64,000 bases of DNA from Chitinophagaceae bacterium (GTDB lineage: Bacteria > Bacteroidota > Bacteroidia > Chitinophagales > Chitinophagaceae). Below are positions 35,799 through 45,366 of this stretch, piece after piece. Under the pieces are notes generated by a model. The model was not told the origin of the DNA. It did not search any database and saw nothing but the letters and a program-made list of their open reading frames with translations. The translations under genes were made by a program, and so were the position numbers. The first letter of the stretch is position 1. The number at the start of each line of letters is the position of its first letter. The stretch spans positions 1 through 64,000 of the forward strand of contig CANFHA010000019.1 in assembly GCA_947446645.1 (NCBI GenBank), written 5' to 3'.

Positions 35799-36497
35799 AT
35801 GAAGTACTCTTTTCTGATATCCCTGGTTTTGCTTGCTACCTCGTCATTTGCTCAGCGTGGTGATAGCGCACGAAATGCTATTGGTATTTATGGGGAAACA
35901 AACGGTATGTTCTCAGGTAATAATGTGTCGACGATGTTTACGGCCGGGATACAATATAACAGGTGGAACAGGAAGCATTTTAGCTATAAGTTGATGCTGG
36001 GAATGGGCAACTATAGTGAACGCGACCATGGTGGGAGCAGCAGCATAAGCAATGATACATTAGTGATTAAACGGAATGTTTTAGATATAAAGCTGGGCGT
36101 GATAGGTGCGGGAGTAAAGTATGACCGGCAGTTTTACCGGAAACTATACTTCTTTGCAGGCCTGGAGCTGCGTGCCGGTTATGGGAGTGGGACGCAGGAT
36201 ACGTCAATTGTTAGGGAGTATAACAAGCCGCTGTCTACGCCGGTGGGTGGCCCGGGTCTTATGGGACTCTATTCTACTGAGCAAACTAAAGACGGTGTTA
36301 CTGCGAGTATGTTTTACGCAGGGTTTACGCCTTCGTTTGGCTTAGAGCTCAGGTTGAGAAGATTCACTATTGGAACCGAATTTCTCAACTATGTGAGTTA
36401 CCGGTCTGTAAGCCTTCCCCACCATTCAACTGATGCCACGGTTGATTTTGATTCGGGTAATCTTACTCAGCGGGTTTTTCTCCATTACCGGTTTTAG
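35799..36497 (+). CDS. putative outer-membrane beta-barrel protein
   Basis: A 232-residue product with a signal peptide (ending SFAQ at about residue 19). The body has alternating amphipathic strands ending in aromatic residues and closes with FLHYRF, typical of a small barrel. I do not recognise a named family. No partner gene is adjacent. It is convergent with another barrel-like gene at 36592. Confidence 0.65.
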   Translation: MKYSFLISLVLLATSSFAQRGDSARNAIGIYGETNGMFSGNNVSTMFTAGIQYNRWNRKHFSYKLMLGMGNYSERDHGGSSSISNDTLVIKRNVLDIKLGVIGAGVKYDRQFYRKLYFFAGLELRAGYGSGTQDTSIVREYNKPLSTPVGGPGLMGLYSTEQTKDGVTASMFYAGFTPSFGLELRLRRFTIGTEFLNYVSYRSVSLPHHSTDATVDFDSGNLTQRVFLHYRF

Positions 36498-36591
36498 CAC
36501 CAAGGTTTAATTCGGCCTCAAAACGTTAGCAGGCAAGCGTTCTAACGCGTACCCGTACTTTCGTCAATGGAAACTCTACGTTCGAAGTTGG

Positions 36592-37230
36592 TTACTTTTT
36601 ACGTGGAACACCGAATGAGAAACCGGCACCTATGATAAGGCCCCCCGGGGATATGAAGTTGACCGTTTTTACCGAGTTGTCACTCAGCGGATCGCCTGTA
36701 GTCTGCTCGAAACTTACAGGGGTAACGGGAACGGACCAGCCCATTTCGAGATAAAAACGGTTGTGCCTTTTCCCTACACTGCAGTATTTATATGCGGCAA
36801 TGAAAATATTTGTCTGAGACAGGAGATTAAGATTAACTGGCTCTGTGTTGCCGTAAACAGTTTCCAGGTTGTAGACGAAATTTTTTTCGCCGGTGGAATA
36901 AGTAACGCCGCCGCCAAAGGCCCAGCCAGTGTGGCAATGTTTGAGATAGTATTTTGCTCCCAGGTAGGCTTTCTCGCCCCAAGTGCCCAAGCCGATACCC
37001 AGATCAACAGAACCGTGGGGAGCAAAAGCGAAATCTACCCCGACGCCAAGCATTCCTGTATTATTGTTGAGCCCGGAGCTGGCATTTAAAAACACAAGCG
37101 GGCAGCGGCCACGTGATTTTACTTCAGCCTTTGCGTGTTTTGTCTTGTCTTTGCTGCTGCCAGCGGATTGCTGTGCGAATGCGCTGGTGCAAATAAGAAT
37201 GGAAATCGCTAAAAAAGTGAGTCTCTTCAT
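36592..37230 (-). CDS. putative outer-membrane beta-barrel protein
   Basis: A 212-residue protein with a signal peptide (ending AFAQ near residue 19) and a short Lys-rich segment after it (SKDKTKHAKAEVK). Strands such as GVGVDFAFAPHGSVDLGIGLG and FYLEMGWSVPV suggest a small beta-barrel. No family assigned. The last residues are basic (GVPRKK). Confidence 0.6.
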   Translation of the reverse strand: MKRLTFLAISILICTSAFAQQSAGSSKDKTKHAKAEVKSRGRCPLVFLNASSGLNNNTGMLGVGVDFAFAPHGSVDLGIGLGTWGEKAYLGAKYYLKHCHTGWAFGGGVTYSTGEKNFVYNLETVYGNTEPVNLNLLSQTNIFIAAYKYCSVGKRHNRFYLEMGWSVPVTPVSFEQTTGDPLSDNSVKTVNFISPGGLIIGAGFSFGVPRKK

Positions 37231-37339
37231 AATAGCATTATCAGGATTAGCGTAAAAATATTGAATAAAACCAATTGTATAGCTAGTGGCATAAAATTTC
37301 CTGCAAAGCGGAGTTCTTTCAAATCAGGATGCCACATTA

Positions 37340-39301
37340 TCAGTGGCCTTCAAGGTCCAGGAGCATAGCCTTTGCCTGTTCGTTGGCAGGGTGTTTTTTT
37401 AGGAGGCGCTCCAGGCTTTTTTGGGCAAGGGCCGGTTTTTGGTTGCCGTGATACCAGACTGCAAGGTTTATAAGATTCTGTTCGTAGTCAGGGTCCAGGT
37501 TGTAGGCGCGGGTCAGGTAATCGTATGCCATGGTGCTATTGCCCTGCTGCATATATATGTAGCCGAGATTAGTGTTAGCGCTAACGTGATTGCGGTTTTC
37601 ACCGATTACAAATTCAAAGACTTTTTGAGCATCCGGCATCTTGCCAAGGGCGAGCAGGCAAATACCATATTTGTTTTCAAAGTCGAGCGAGTATTTCCAG
37701 ATTTCCGTAGCCCGCTGGTACCAGGGTAGGGCACTATCGGGCTGGTGGAGCTGGTAGTAGGCTTCGCCAATGCGGTAAGCGGTCCAGGCATCTTTTATCT
37801 CTGCAGGTTTTAGCTGGCTGGAATAGGTGGTCATTTTTGCGTAGTCCTTAAGCAGGTAATACACACGTATGTAGTCCCGGTTCTGCTTTTTTGCAGATTC
37901 AACTGACTTTTGACGGTCGAGATACATGATGGCGGAATCAAGCAGGGCTCTTGATTGTGCATAACGCTCGTAAAATTCCATGTAGCCACGGGCCGTGGTG
38001 ATGGCATCCGGCTTATCATTGTTGAAACACTTCATGCCCAGGAAGGCCGTGATCTTGCGGTTTGCAGTATCGGCGGCGGGGCGCCTGCGAATGTAGTGGT
38101 CGGTGACTGCAACGTGCGGTATATCTATGCTGCTATTGTGTGGCATGTGGCAGCTAACACAATCATTATTTTTTGCTGCGCGGGCCTGTGCCGATTCTGT
38201 GCACGGGTGCTGACCCGGCGCGGCAGTATGGCAGCCCTGGCAGGCCGTAATGTATTGGCTTCGCGGAGTGAATTTTACGCTTATGTGCGGGTTGTGACAA
38301 GTAATGCAGCTGAGCTTACCTGATTCTGCAAAGCACCGGCTTTTTTTCATGCGTTCCACGTGGGAAGCCATTATCATTTTGTCTTTCGCGCCTTCATATT
38401 CAGGCATAAAAACGTTCATCACCTCTGAAAGTTTCATACCCGGATGGAAGTCGAAAAATGTTTTGCCATCATTGAGCACAGCTATGCCCTGCAAGTGACA
38501 GCGTTGACATACATTGTTCTGCAATTCCGTGGGAAGCCTGCGGGGATTGACGATGGAATAGTCTGGTCCTTTTGAAGTGTCCACAAGTGGTTTTGTCTGG
38601 CGCTCCAGCACATGTATACTGCCCGGCCCATGGCACCGCTCACAATCAATACCGGTCTTGAGCAAATTGTATTTGTTCTCACTATTGCTGACAAAGTCCG
38701 GGTAGCCATTGTGGCAACTCATGCACTCTATTTGTATAAGGCGCTGGAAACGGGTACTAGCACCTTTTTCGAAGCCCGGGGCAAGATCCCACTTATGTTT
38801 TTGCGTGTAAAATGTGATGGGTGCCTGGAACAAATAACCGTTGGTGCTGAATATATGGGAGTTGGTATGCTGGCCTGAGCCTACTACGTAGTCTACCCGC
38901 TGAATGCGTTTGTGCACCGTATCTCCATCCTCTACACGAAACTCCATGATGTAGAATGAATCGTTGGTCCAGTATGGTTTGTAGTAATAGTCGAGCGATG
39001 AGTCGTAAACCAGTGCATGGGCAGGGGAGAAGTCGGCGGCCGACTTCTCTTTGGTTGCGAAGCCGAAAGACTGGCCCATGCCTGTTTGTATGAAAGTCTG
39101 GTATACACCCTCATGGCAGGTGCGGCATGTTTCCATACCTACATAGTGCGCGCTGGTATCATACACATTTTTCCATAAAGAGGTAGGCTGTACAACTTCG
39201 TCATCAACACTGGCCGCAGGGGTATTGCAAAAAAACGCGGGCAGTGTTATGGCGAACAGAGCAAGTGTGAGTGATATTTTTCGGAGTAAGCGGACACGCA
39301 T
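37340..39301 (-). CDS. heptaheme c-type cytochrome with TPR domain
   Basis: A 653-residue exported cytochrome. The signal sequence (MRVRLLRKISLTLALFAITL) begins at 39301; the frame extends 19 codons earlier with no conserved features. Seven CxxCH motifs are seen (CRTCH, CMSCH, CERCH, CQRCH, CITCH, CQGCH, CVSCH). TPR helices occupy about 410-650 (YMEFYERYAQSRALLDSAIM, then NLGYIYMQQGNSTMAYDYL). It would be periplasmic or outer-surface and carry seven hemes; a redox role is likely, but donor and acceptor are unknown. TPR-fused multiheme proteins occur in Bacteroidota. No partner redox gene is adjacent. Confidence 0.85.
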   Translation of the reverse strand: MRVRLLRKISLTLALFAITLPAFFCNTPAASVDDEVVQPTSLWKNVYDTSAHYVGMETCRTCHEGVYQTFIQTGMGQSFGFATKEKSAADFSPAHALVYDSSLDYYYKPYWTNDSFYIMEFRVEDGDTVHKRIQRVDYVVGSGQHTNSHIFSTNGYLFQAPITFYTQKHKWDLAPGFEKGASTRFQRLIQIECMSCHNGYPDFVSNSENKYNLLKTGIDCERCHGPGSIHVLERQTKPLVDTSKGPDYSIVNPRRLPTELQNNVCQRCHLQGIAVLNDGKTFFDFHPGMKLSEVMNVFMPEYEGAKDKMIMASHVERMKKSRCFAESGKLSCITCHNPHISVKFTPRSQYITACQGCHTAAPGQHPCTESAQARAAKNNDCVSCHMPHNSSIDIPHVAVTDHYIRRRPAADTANRKITAFLGMKCFNNDKPDAITTARGYMEFYERYAQSRALLDSAIMYLDRQKSVESAKKQNRDYIRVYYLLKDYAKMTTYSSQLKPAEIKDAWTAYRIGEAYYQLHQPDSALPWYQRATEIWKYSLDFENKYGICLLALGKMPDAQKVFEFVIGENRNHVSANTNLGYIYMQQGNSTMAYDYLTRAYNLDPDYEQNLINLAVWYHGNQKPALAQKSLERLLKKHPANEQAKAMLLDLEGH

Positions 39302-39399
39302 TAACTTCAAAAATAGGAAATGATTAAGGTTTTTCGATTCTTTAATAACCAGCGGCAAAAAGAGAAGAAGCTCGGTTTGGTCCCGAAAATCATTATCCG

Positions 39400-39822
39400 C
39401 TATGTAAGCGGCACATTCGAAAATGATTTTAAGAAATCACCCGGAGTCAAAATGGAAATTCCTTGAAAAGGATGCAAGACCAAAAGATCCTTGTCACCAG
39501 TGATAATACAATTGGCTTTTCCGGTTAAAGCTAATTCAAGAAATTTGTTGTCTTTAGAATCGCGGCAGGCATTTACTTTTATGAATACATCAACTGCAAT
39601 GCCTTTTTTCTCAAATGTCTCAAATTCTTTGACCCGTTTTTCAATCGAAAGATATTTATCAAATTTGGTGCGAAAAAATACTTCGGCTAATTCACTAAGC
39701 GTTTCTTTCGAATAGAGCAAAACACCTTCCTCCAAAGCTTTGTCATATGCTTGTCGGGTGACAGATGCCGCTAAAAGATTAGCACTAATTATGCTATTAG
39801 TATCAAAAACATAATTACTCAT
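39400..39822 (-). CDS. PIN-domain toxin of a toxin-antitoxin pair
   Basis: A 140-residue PIN nuclease-like protein of the COG1569 type. Acidic active-site residues seen: D7 (FDTN), E40/E44, D88 and D91 in CRDSKDNKFLELA, and D110/D112 in TGDKDLL. Family members cut RNA and are held inactive by a partner. It overlaps the upstream small gene by eight bp, a usual arrangement for such pairs. Confidence 0.85.
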   Translation of the reverse strand: MSNYVFDTNSIISANLLAASVTRQAYDKALEEGVLLYSKETLSELAEVFFRTKFDKYLSIEKRVKEFETFEKKGIAVDVFIKVNACRDSKDNKFLELALTGKANCIITGDKDLLVLHPFQGISILTPGDFLKSFSNVPLT

Positions 39823-40045
39823 CTGTCCTCAGCAGTTCAGCAAGAATTTCAGGTGTAAGGCCATTGGCTTCCGCTTCTTTGCTCATTTCATCCAGAAATT
39901 TTTTATAATTATTCAAGTCTGAGTCATTTATTGCTTTCTTTAAAAAAAGATTAATGACCCGGTTAAATTCGTCTTTAGCTTTTGTGCTAAATTGCTGGTA
40001 TGCTTTCCCGGTTGCGTCATCAACCTCCAACACTATTCTTTCCAT
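39815..40045 (-). CDS. antitoxin partner of the PIN toxin
   Basis: A 76-residue mainly helical protein. The start MERIVLEVDDATGKAYQQFS resembles small antitoxins of PIN systems in Bacteroidota. It precedes the toxin and overlaps its start by eight bp, so the two are co-translated. I see no clear DNA-binding fold; pairing is inferred from gene order. Confidence 0.78.
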   Translation of the reverse strand: MERIVLEVDDATGKAYQQFSTKAKDEFNRVINLFLKKAINDSDLNNYKKFLDEMSKEAEANGLTPEILAELLRTDE

Positions 40046-40093
40046 ATTCCATGTTTTTATTCACCTATAAAGTTACGAAAAAATTCACGTGAC

Positions 40094-41377
40094 TTATGTA
40101 AACATTGCTAACGTATAATTAGATTTTCCCTTTTGCACCAGCAGATATTTGCCATTCAACAAGTGTTCCTGTGTTAGTTTAAAATCGAGCGTCGTTACCT
40201 TTTCTTTGTTGATGCTGATGCCGCCATTCTGCAGCATTTTTTTTGCTTCTCCTTTTGAGGGAAACACGCCCCTGTCGGCAAGGAACGAAATGATGTCTAT
40301 GCCAGCGCTGAGTGAATCACGAACGCCCGTCACCTGTGGTACGCCGTCCATTACTTCCAGCAGTTGCTTTTCATTCAGCGAGCGCAGTACCTCTACCGAC
40401 GACTGGCCAAACAATATCTCAGAAGCCTGCTTTGCGAATGCAAGATCTTCTTCGCTATGAACCATTATCGTCATCTCTTCGGCGAGCTCTTTTTGTAGCT
40501 TACGAAGGTGTGGGGCTGTCTCGTGTTCTGCGGTAAGCGCTTTGATCTCGGGAACCGGCTTAAAGGAAAATACCAGCGCCATTTTTACGGCATCAGCATC
40601 GGCCATTTTCAACCAGAACTGGTAGAACTGATACGGGGATGTTTTTTCTCTATCCAGCCATACATTACCGCTTTCTGACTTCCCGAACTTGGTGCCATCG
40701 GCCTTGGTGATGAGCCTGCATGTAAATGCAAAAGCATCGCTGCCGCCTTTGCGGCGAATGAGTTCTGTGCCAGTTACGATATTGCCCCATTGGTCTGCTC
40801 CGCCTACCTGTAAGCGCACATTTTGTGTTGTATTGAGGTGGTAGAAATCATAGCCCTGGATAAGCTGGTAGGTAAATTCCGTAAATGACATACCGGTTTC
40901 CAGGCGATTTTTCACAGAATCTTTTGCCATCATGTAGTTCACGGATATGTGCTTTCCTACATCGCGAATGAAACTGAGAAAAGAGATATCCTTAAACCAG
41001 TCATAGTTATTGACCATGACCGCAGCATTGGGTACAGAGCCGTTAAAGTCTATAAATTTTTCCATTTGTTTGCGGATGCAATCAGAATTATGCTGTATGC
41101 TTGCGAGATCAAGCAGGTTACGTTCCTGCGATTTGCCAGACGGATCGCCGATCATACCGGTTGCCCCGCCTACTAGAGCATAGGGCTTGTGGCCGGCACG
41201 CTGCAGGCGCATGAGCAGTGTGATAGGCACCAGGTTGCCCACGTGCAGGCTATCGGCAGTTGGGTCGAAGCCTATATAGGCCGAGGTCATTTCCTTATTC
41301 AGTTGATCTTCGGTGCCCGGCATTATGTCCTGCAACATGTTCCGCTCCTGTAATTCAGCTATTAAATTTGAAAGCAT
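40094..41377 (-). CDS. tyrS: tyrosyl-tRNA synthetase
   Basis: A 427-residue class I synthetase charging tRNA-Tyr. The HIGH-type motif is H45-V-G-N48, the KMSKS-type loop K230-F-G-K-S234, and a C-terminal S4 RNA-binding domain spans about 355-425 (SKGEAKKMLQNGGISINKEK). Length and architecture are normal. The ATG at 41375-41377 is conserved. On the minus strand upstream, CAAAAATA at 41395-41402 reads as TATTTTTG, a -7-like element. Confidence 0.95.
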   Translation of the reverse strand: MLSNLIAELQERNMLQDIMPGTEDQLNKEMTSAYIGFDPTADSLHVGNLVPITLLMRLQRAGHKPYALVGGATGMIGDPSGKSQERNLLDLASIQHNSDCIRKQMEKFIDFNGSVPNAAVMVNNYDWFKDISFLSFIRDVGKHISVNYMMAKDSVKNRLETGMSFTEFTYQLIQGYDFYHLNTTQNVRLQVGGADQWGNIVTGTELIRRKGGSDAFAFTCRLITKADGTKFGKSESGNVWLDREKTSPYQFYQFWLKMADADAVKMALVFSFKPVPEIKALTAEHETAPHLRKLQKELAEEMTIMVHSEEDLAFAKQASEILFGQSSVEVLRSLNEKQLLEVMDGVPQVTGVRDSLSAGIDIISFLADRGVFPSKGEAKKMLQNGGISINKEKVTTLDFKLTQEHLLNGKYLLVQKGKSNYTLAMFT

Positions 41378-41630
41378 ATAATTGTGTAAGGCGGCAAAAA
41401 TAGAGAATCCGTCGCAAACCTACCTGTGGAAGGCCGGGGTTAAAGACTTTGACTCATAGCGCATCTTTAAACAGCAGATTTGGATGTGAGCGGAAAGATT
41501 CTGTTGCATTTGTAATTTTGACGATATATCCTTAATTGCATTAATTTCATTTTTGATTTGTTTTATTATTCCGATATTTGTTTCTACCTTTCGCTACTAC
41601 TTTGGATTAATACCCACAAAAATTAAAACG

Positions 41631-42518
41631 TTGAAACGAATTATACTCTCATTAGCTCTGTGTCTGCCAATGCTTGTACAAGCTCAGTCGTCTGAGTTTG
41701 CTCACATTGGTGCTACCGAACATCATGAAATAGGCATATCGACAGGTGTTGCAAACTATTGGGGAGACCTACAGCCAAAACTGTTTGCCAATTATGGCTA
41801 CCAGCCGATGGTAGGCATCATGTATAAATACTTCATGAGCCCCCGTTTGGGCTTCAGGGTAGGAGCCTCGTATACCAACCTGGGCGCGGGTGACAGCCTT
41901 AGCAGCATACCACTTAACAGGGCGCGCAACCTTACGTTTACCACTCACTTATTTGAGTTCCAGGGTGGATTAGAATTTAATTTTGTTCCGATTGAAATAA
42001 TGCGCCACAAGGCAACACCTTACATATTTGGTGGTATTGCCGCATTTTATTTTAATCCAAGAGCACAGACAGATGCGGGAGATATGGTATACCTGAGGCC
42101 ATTAAGCACCGAGGGTGAAGGATTGCCTATGTATCCTGACCGCAAACAGTATAGCCTTGTGAATATGGCTTTCCCGTTTGGTGGTGGATTTAAGTTCCTG
42201 ATCGGCAAGACTATTGTTATTACTCCGGAGATTGGTTTCCGCTACACGAATACTGACTATATTGATGATGTGAGCAAGTCTTACGTGAACCTGGATACAC
42301 TGCAGGCTTACAAAGGAAAGATTGCCCGCCAGATGTCTTACCGTGGTAACAAGGTGAAGAACTGGGATGGTAACAATCCTAACTATGGCTTTCAGCGCGG
42401 CGACAGCAAATCGAACGATTGGTATTGGTATGGTAACCTGACGGTTACTATCTTCTTCCGCGCGTTTGGTAACCCTAAGGAGTATATCAAGACTCGTTGC
42501 CCCGGATTTTTCAGGTAA
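41631..42518 (+). CDS. DUF6089 family outer-membrane protein
   Basis: A 295-residue barrel-like protein. The start chosen is TTG at 41631, which opens the signal peptide LKRIILSLALCLPMLVQAQ directly; an earlier TTG at 41553 would add a segment unlike a signal peptide. DUF6089 features: EIGISTGVANYWGDLQP, a YFMSPRLGFRVGASYTNLGAGD strand pair, and an IFGGIAAFYFNP turn. A distant relative is encoded at 58033. TAATTTTG at 41513-41520 is a candidate -7. Confidence 0.75.
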   Translation: MKRIILSLALCLPMLVQAQSSEFAHIGATEHHEIGISTGVANYWGDLQPKLFANYGYQPMVGIMYKYFMSPRLGFRVGASYTNLGAGDSLSSIPLNRARNLTFTTHLFEFQGGLEFNFVPIEIMRHKATPYIFGGIAAFYFNPRAQTDAGDMVYLRPLSTEGEGLPMYPDRKQYSLVNMAFPFGGGFKFLIGKTIVITPEIGFRYTNTDYIDDVSKSYVNLDTLQAYKGKIARQMSYRGNKVKNWDGNNPNYGFQRGDSKSNDWYWYGNLTVTIFFRAFGNPKEYIKTRCPGFFR

Positions 42519-42653
42519 TCAGAGTTGCAGCTTCCACAGCCTGCTGCTAAAAGAGTGGGACTTTGTGCCCAAGACTTTGCTATAAGAAGTATTTTTAGTT
42601 GCTTGCTAAATTCATCGCCACGGTTTGTGTTATTATTTTCAAACTTCGTAGCG

Positions 42654-43835
42654 CTAATCCTCAATTTTAATCAAGATCTCGCGCATAATGCCGGCTAACG
42701 AAATAGCTATTACATTTTCACCGAGGGGAAATTTTTCTGTACCTGAATAAACGGCAAATTTTTTATCTGCGTTTATGTCTTGGCATGCAATATGAAAGCC
42801 TTTTGATAATGCAGGAAATGAACTGCGTTTGATTTCGATTGCCCATTTTTCCTGACCCGAAAATTCAAGAATAAGATCAATTTCCGCTCCTGCAGCTGTT
42901 CTATAATAATATGGAAGCGCCATGTTCCTGACCACCGACATTATATTTTCAATCACGAATCCTTCCCAACTTCCGCCAACTACCGGATGGCTTACGAGGT
43001 CGTTATAGGCAGAAATATTGAGCAGGGCATGTACTAATCCACTATCCCGAACGTAAATTTTAGGCGCCCGCACAAGACGTTTTCCGGCGTTTGCCGCCCA
43101 AGGTTGGAGTCGGCGCACGAGTAAAAGGTCAACCATCAAATCAAGGTATCGGTTAATAGTTACGCTACTTACTTCAAGATTCCTTCCTAATTGCGATGCA
43201 TTTAGAATGCCTCCCTGGTTGTGGGCCAACATCGTCCAAAAACGCTCCAGAGTTTGCGCCGGAATGCGTGGACCCAATTGTGGAATATCCCTTTCCAGGT
43301 ATGTTCTAATAAAGTCGCGGCGCCACCGAATACTTTTGGTATCAGAGGAGGCCAAGAGGCTTTCGGGAAAACCGCCCCGCAGCCACAGCTGATTCAGGGA
43401 TTCTATATTGTTTTCCGCAAACTCCAAGGTGTCTATACCAAATAACTCAAGGTAGGCAATACGGCCGGCGAGGGATTCGCCCGATTGCTGTAACAATTCC
43501 ATAGATGCAGAACCAAGAAACAAAAAAAGCCCTGCTTTATGGCCCGCACGACGCTCCTTATCGATGATGCCACGTAGCGGAGCGAATATTTCCGGAGCGC
43601 GTTGTACCTCATCGAGTATAATAAGTGAGGCTCTATTTTGGGAGTGAAAAGCTATAATATCCTGTACTTTCGAGGTATCAAGGCTGTTCTCAAGGTCAAG
43701 GTAAATAGCCGACACCTGCTCAGATAGATTCAGTGCTATAGTTGTTTTACCTACCTGACGTGGGCCCATCAGTGCTACAGAGGCACTTCGCACTAATGCC
43801 TGCTTCACTTCATTTTCTAGCCTTCGCTCAATCAT
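42654..43835 (-). CDS. AAA ATPase with DUF4143 domain
   Basis: A 393-residue protein: AAA_14 ATPase at about 1-130 (Walker A GPRQVGKTT at 24-32, Walker B LIILDE at 71-76), a winged-helix-like middle, and DUF4143 at about 180-370. An EIDLILEF and AIEIKRS pair resembles the D-ExK nuclease core. Genes of this type are common in mobile or defence-associated settings and also as solitary chromosomal genes. No partner gene is obvious here. Function not established. Confidence 0.88.
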   Translation of the reverse strand: MIERRLENEVKQALVRSASVALMGPRQVGKTTIALNLSEQVSAIYLDLENSLDTSKVQDIIAFHSQNRASLIILDEVQRAPEIFAPLRGIIDKERRAGHKAGLFLFLGSASMELLQQSGESLAGRIAYLELFGIDTLEFAENNIESLNQLWLRGGFPESLLASSDTKSIRWRRDFIRTYLERDIPQLGPRIPAQTLERFWTMLAHNQGGILNASQLGRNLEVSSVTINRYLDLMVDLLLVRRLQPWAANAGKRLVRAPKIYVRDSGLVHALLNISAYNDLVSHPVVGGSWEGFVIENIMSVVRNMALPYYYRTAAGAEIDLILEFSGQEKWAIEIKRSSFPALSKGFHIACQDINADKKFAVYSGTEKFPLGENVIAISLAGIMREILIKIED

Positions 43836-43922
43836 CCATGCAAATTTAACACGAAATATTAAATTTGCAAGGTTAACTAATGAATAAATGAAATAAATCT
43901 CTTTTCGTGACCGCTGTCTCGG

Positions 43923-45077
43923 TTAGCTTTTCTTCTCCTTTTTCATAAGCTTATCCACCCATTTTTTAGACATAAATGGTTGCTCAACGGCCAGGTAAAA
44001 GGCTGATGAAATGAGCAGCACCGGAATGCATAGCAGTATTATCTGAGCAAAGAGATTAGGCAGGTAATAGTTGGTAATGTGCAGACGCATTGTGAACCGG
44101 CCAAGCATGGAGATAATGGTATAGTGCAGCAGATAGATAGAATAGCACATACCGCCTATAATGGGAATGAATTTGTAGCTGAAGATTTTCTTAAGCTTTT
44201 CGTTCTTAAAAATGGTATAGTAAAATACACACAGCAGGAAGGGGAAGGCAAGCCGCACGAGTAATAAGGTGCCTGAGGGCAGCGTTTCATCTTTTATGGG
44301 AAGGAAAATAATTATCGCAAGGCAAAGCAGTGCTGCAGGGGCTATCCATTTCTTATTCAGAACTGTGGCTGCTGCATCGCTAACGTACAAATCGGCCAGG
44401 AGTATGCCGATGAAGAAATACTGGGCAAAACCGTAGATGCTGAGAAATGGAGGTGTATAAAACGCCTGGGCGATGATGATAGCAATGGTGGCGGCAATGA
44501 GGATAACTCTACGGGTAGTCTTATGGAGTGTGAGCAAGCGGAATAATAACGGGGCCAGCAGGTAGAACTGGATCTCGATCTCAAGCGACCATGCTACGAC
44601 GGTAAGCATAGGGGTCTGATGATAAATGAGATCGTGGCTGTAGGCAAGAGATGCAAGCCAGTGCGGTAACAATACGCTGACGGGCTTCAGGTGCATAGCC
44701 AGCTGCATGAGGAAAATGGCCGTCATGGCGATAAGGTAAGGAGGCTCAAGGCGTGTAACACGGCGGAGATAGTATTTTTTCAGGAGCACTTTCTTGCCAC
44801 TATTTATATAATGGTGGGCAAAGGGCAGACAAAGGATAAAGCCGCTGAGGACAAAAAAGAGCTCCACTCCACGGTCACCATTGATAAGGAACGTATTGAG
44901 TAAACGGTAGCTGTTATGGGCATCGGCGAAATGCATGGTTGACTTGCCCATGAAATAGCCATGTGTATGGAATAGTATTACCAGCATGATAGCCAGGAAC
45001 CGGATGCCATCAATCTCGGGGAAATAGACCTGGTTTGTGGTAATGCGGCGAAATTTGTTATAAATGCTGGTGAACAT
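43923..45077 (-). CDS. acyltransferase family 3 (OafA/YrhL-like)
   Basis: A 384-residue polytopic membrane protein that would move acyl groups onto sugars or lipids. Family start MFTSIYNKFRR at 45077 is chosen; the frame opens 17 codons earlier from a TTG with a non-conserved segment. Motifs: the conserved DGIRFLAIMLVILFHTHGYF, the GVELFFVLSGFIL turn, and about ten membrane helices. The substrate (O-antigen, exopolysaccharide or other) cannot be read from sequence. Confidence 0.88.
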   Translation of the reverse strand: MFTSIYNKFRRITTNQVYFPEIDGIRFLAIMLVILFHTHGYFMGKSTMHFADAHNSYRLLNTFLINGDRGVELFFVLSGFILCLPFAHHYINSGKKVLLKKYYLRRVTRLEPPYLIAMTAIFLMQLAMHLKPVSVLLPHWLASLAYSHDLIYHQTPMLTVVAWSLEIEIQFYLLAPLLFRLLTLHKTTRRVILIAATIAIIIAQAFYTPPFLSIYGFAQYFFIGILLADLYVSDAAATVLNKKWIAPAALLCLAIIIFLPIKDETLPSGTLLLVRLAFPFLLCVFYYTIFKNEKLKKIFSYKFIPIIGGMCYSIYLLHYTIISMLGRFTMRLHITNYYLPNLFAQIILLCIPVLLISSAFYLAVEQPFMSKKWVDKLMKKEKKS

Positions 45078-45341
45078 GCTGGAGGGTAAAAGTAAAAAGT
45101 AAAAGTAAAAGAAGCGGGAAAAACACAAAATTGATACGATAGGTGAGTTTCCGGTCTTCCGCTTAAGGCGCTAAAGACAAACAAACCGGCTTCAGCCATA
45201 TTTTTTCAGACTGTTATATTTAATTTTTACTAAATCAGATCTTAGTTAGTTCTCACCTATGCGCGAAGGCATGGGCAACTGATTGATGTATTTTCCGGCA
45301 TCAAATACTTAAAAGAAACTTTTTTTTGAACGTGAAAATTC

Positions 45342-45349
45342 TATCTTTG
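45342..45349 (+). promoter_or_regulatory. -7 element of the ATP synthase operon
   Basis: TATCTTTG at 45342-45349 fits TAnnTTTG exactly. A TTTG at 45325-45328 is present but only 13 bases away, shorter than the usual 17-23. It lies 17 bases before the atpB GTG. Confidence 0.6.
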
Positions 45350-45366
45350 CGCAAAATTTCACAGCG

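Noticed and set aside
42654..43835. Defence-island ATPase
   Set aside because: The AAA/DUF4143 gene stands alone between a DUF6089 gene and an acyltransferase, so there is no neighbour support for a defence role.
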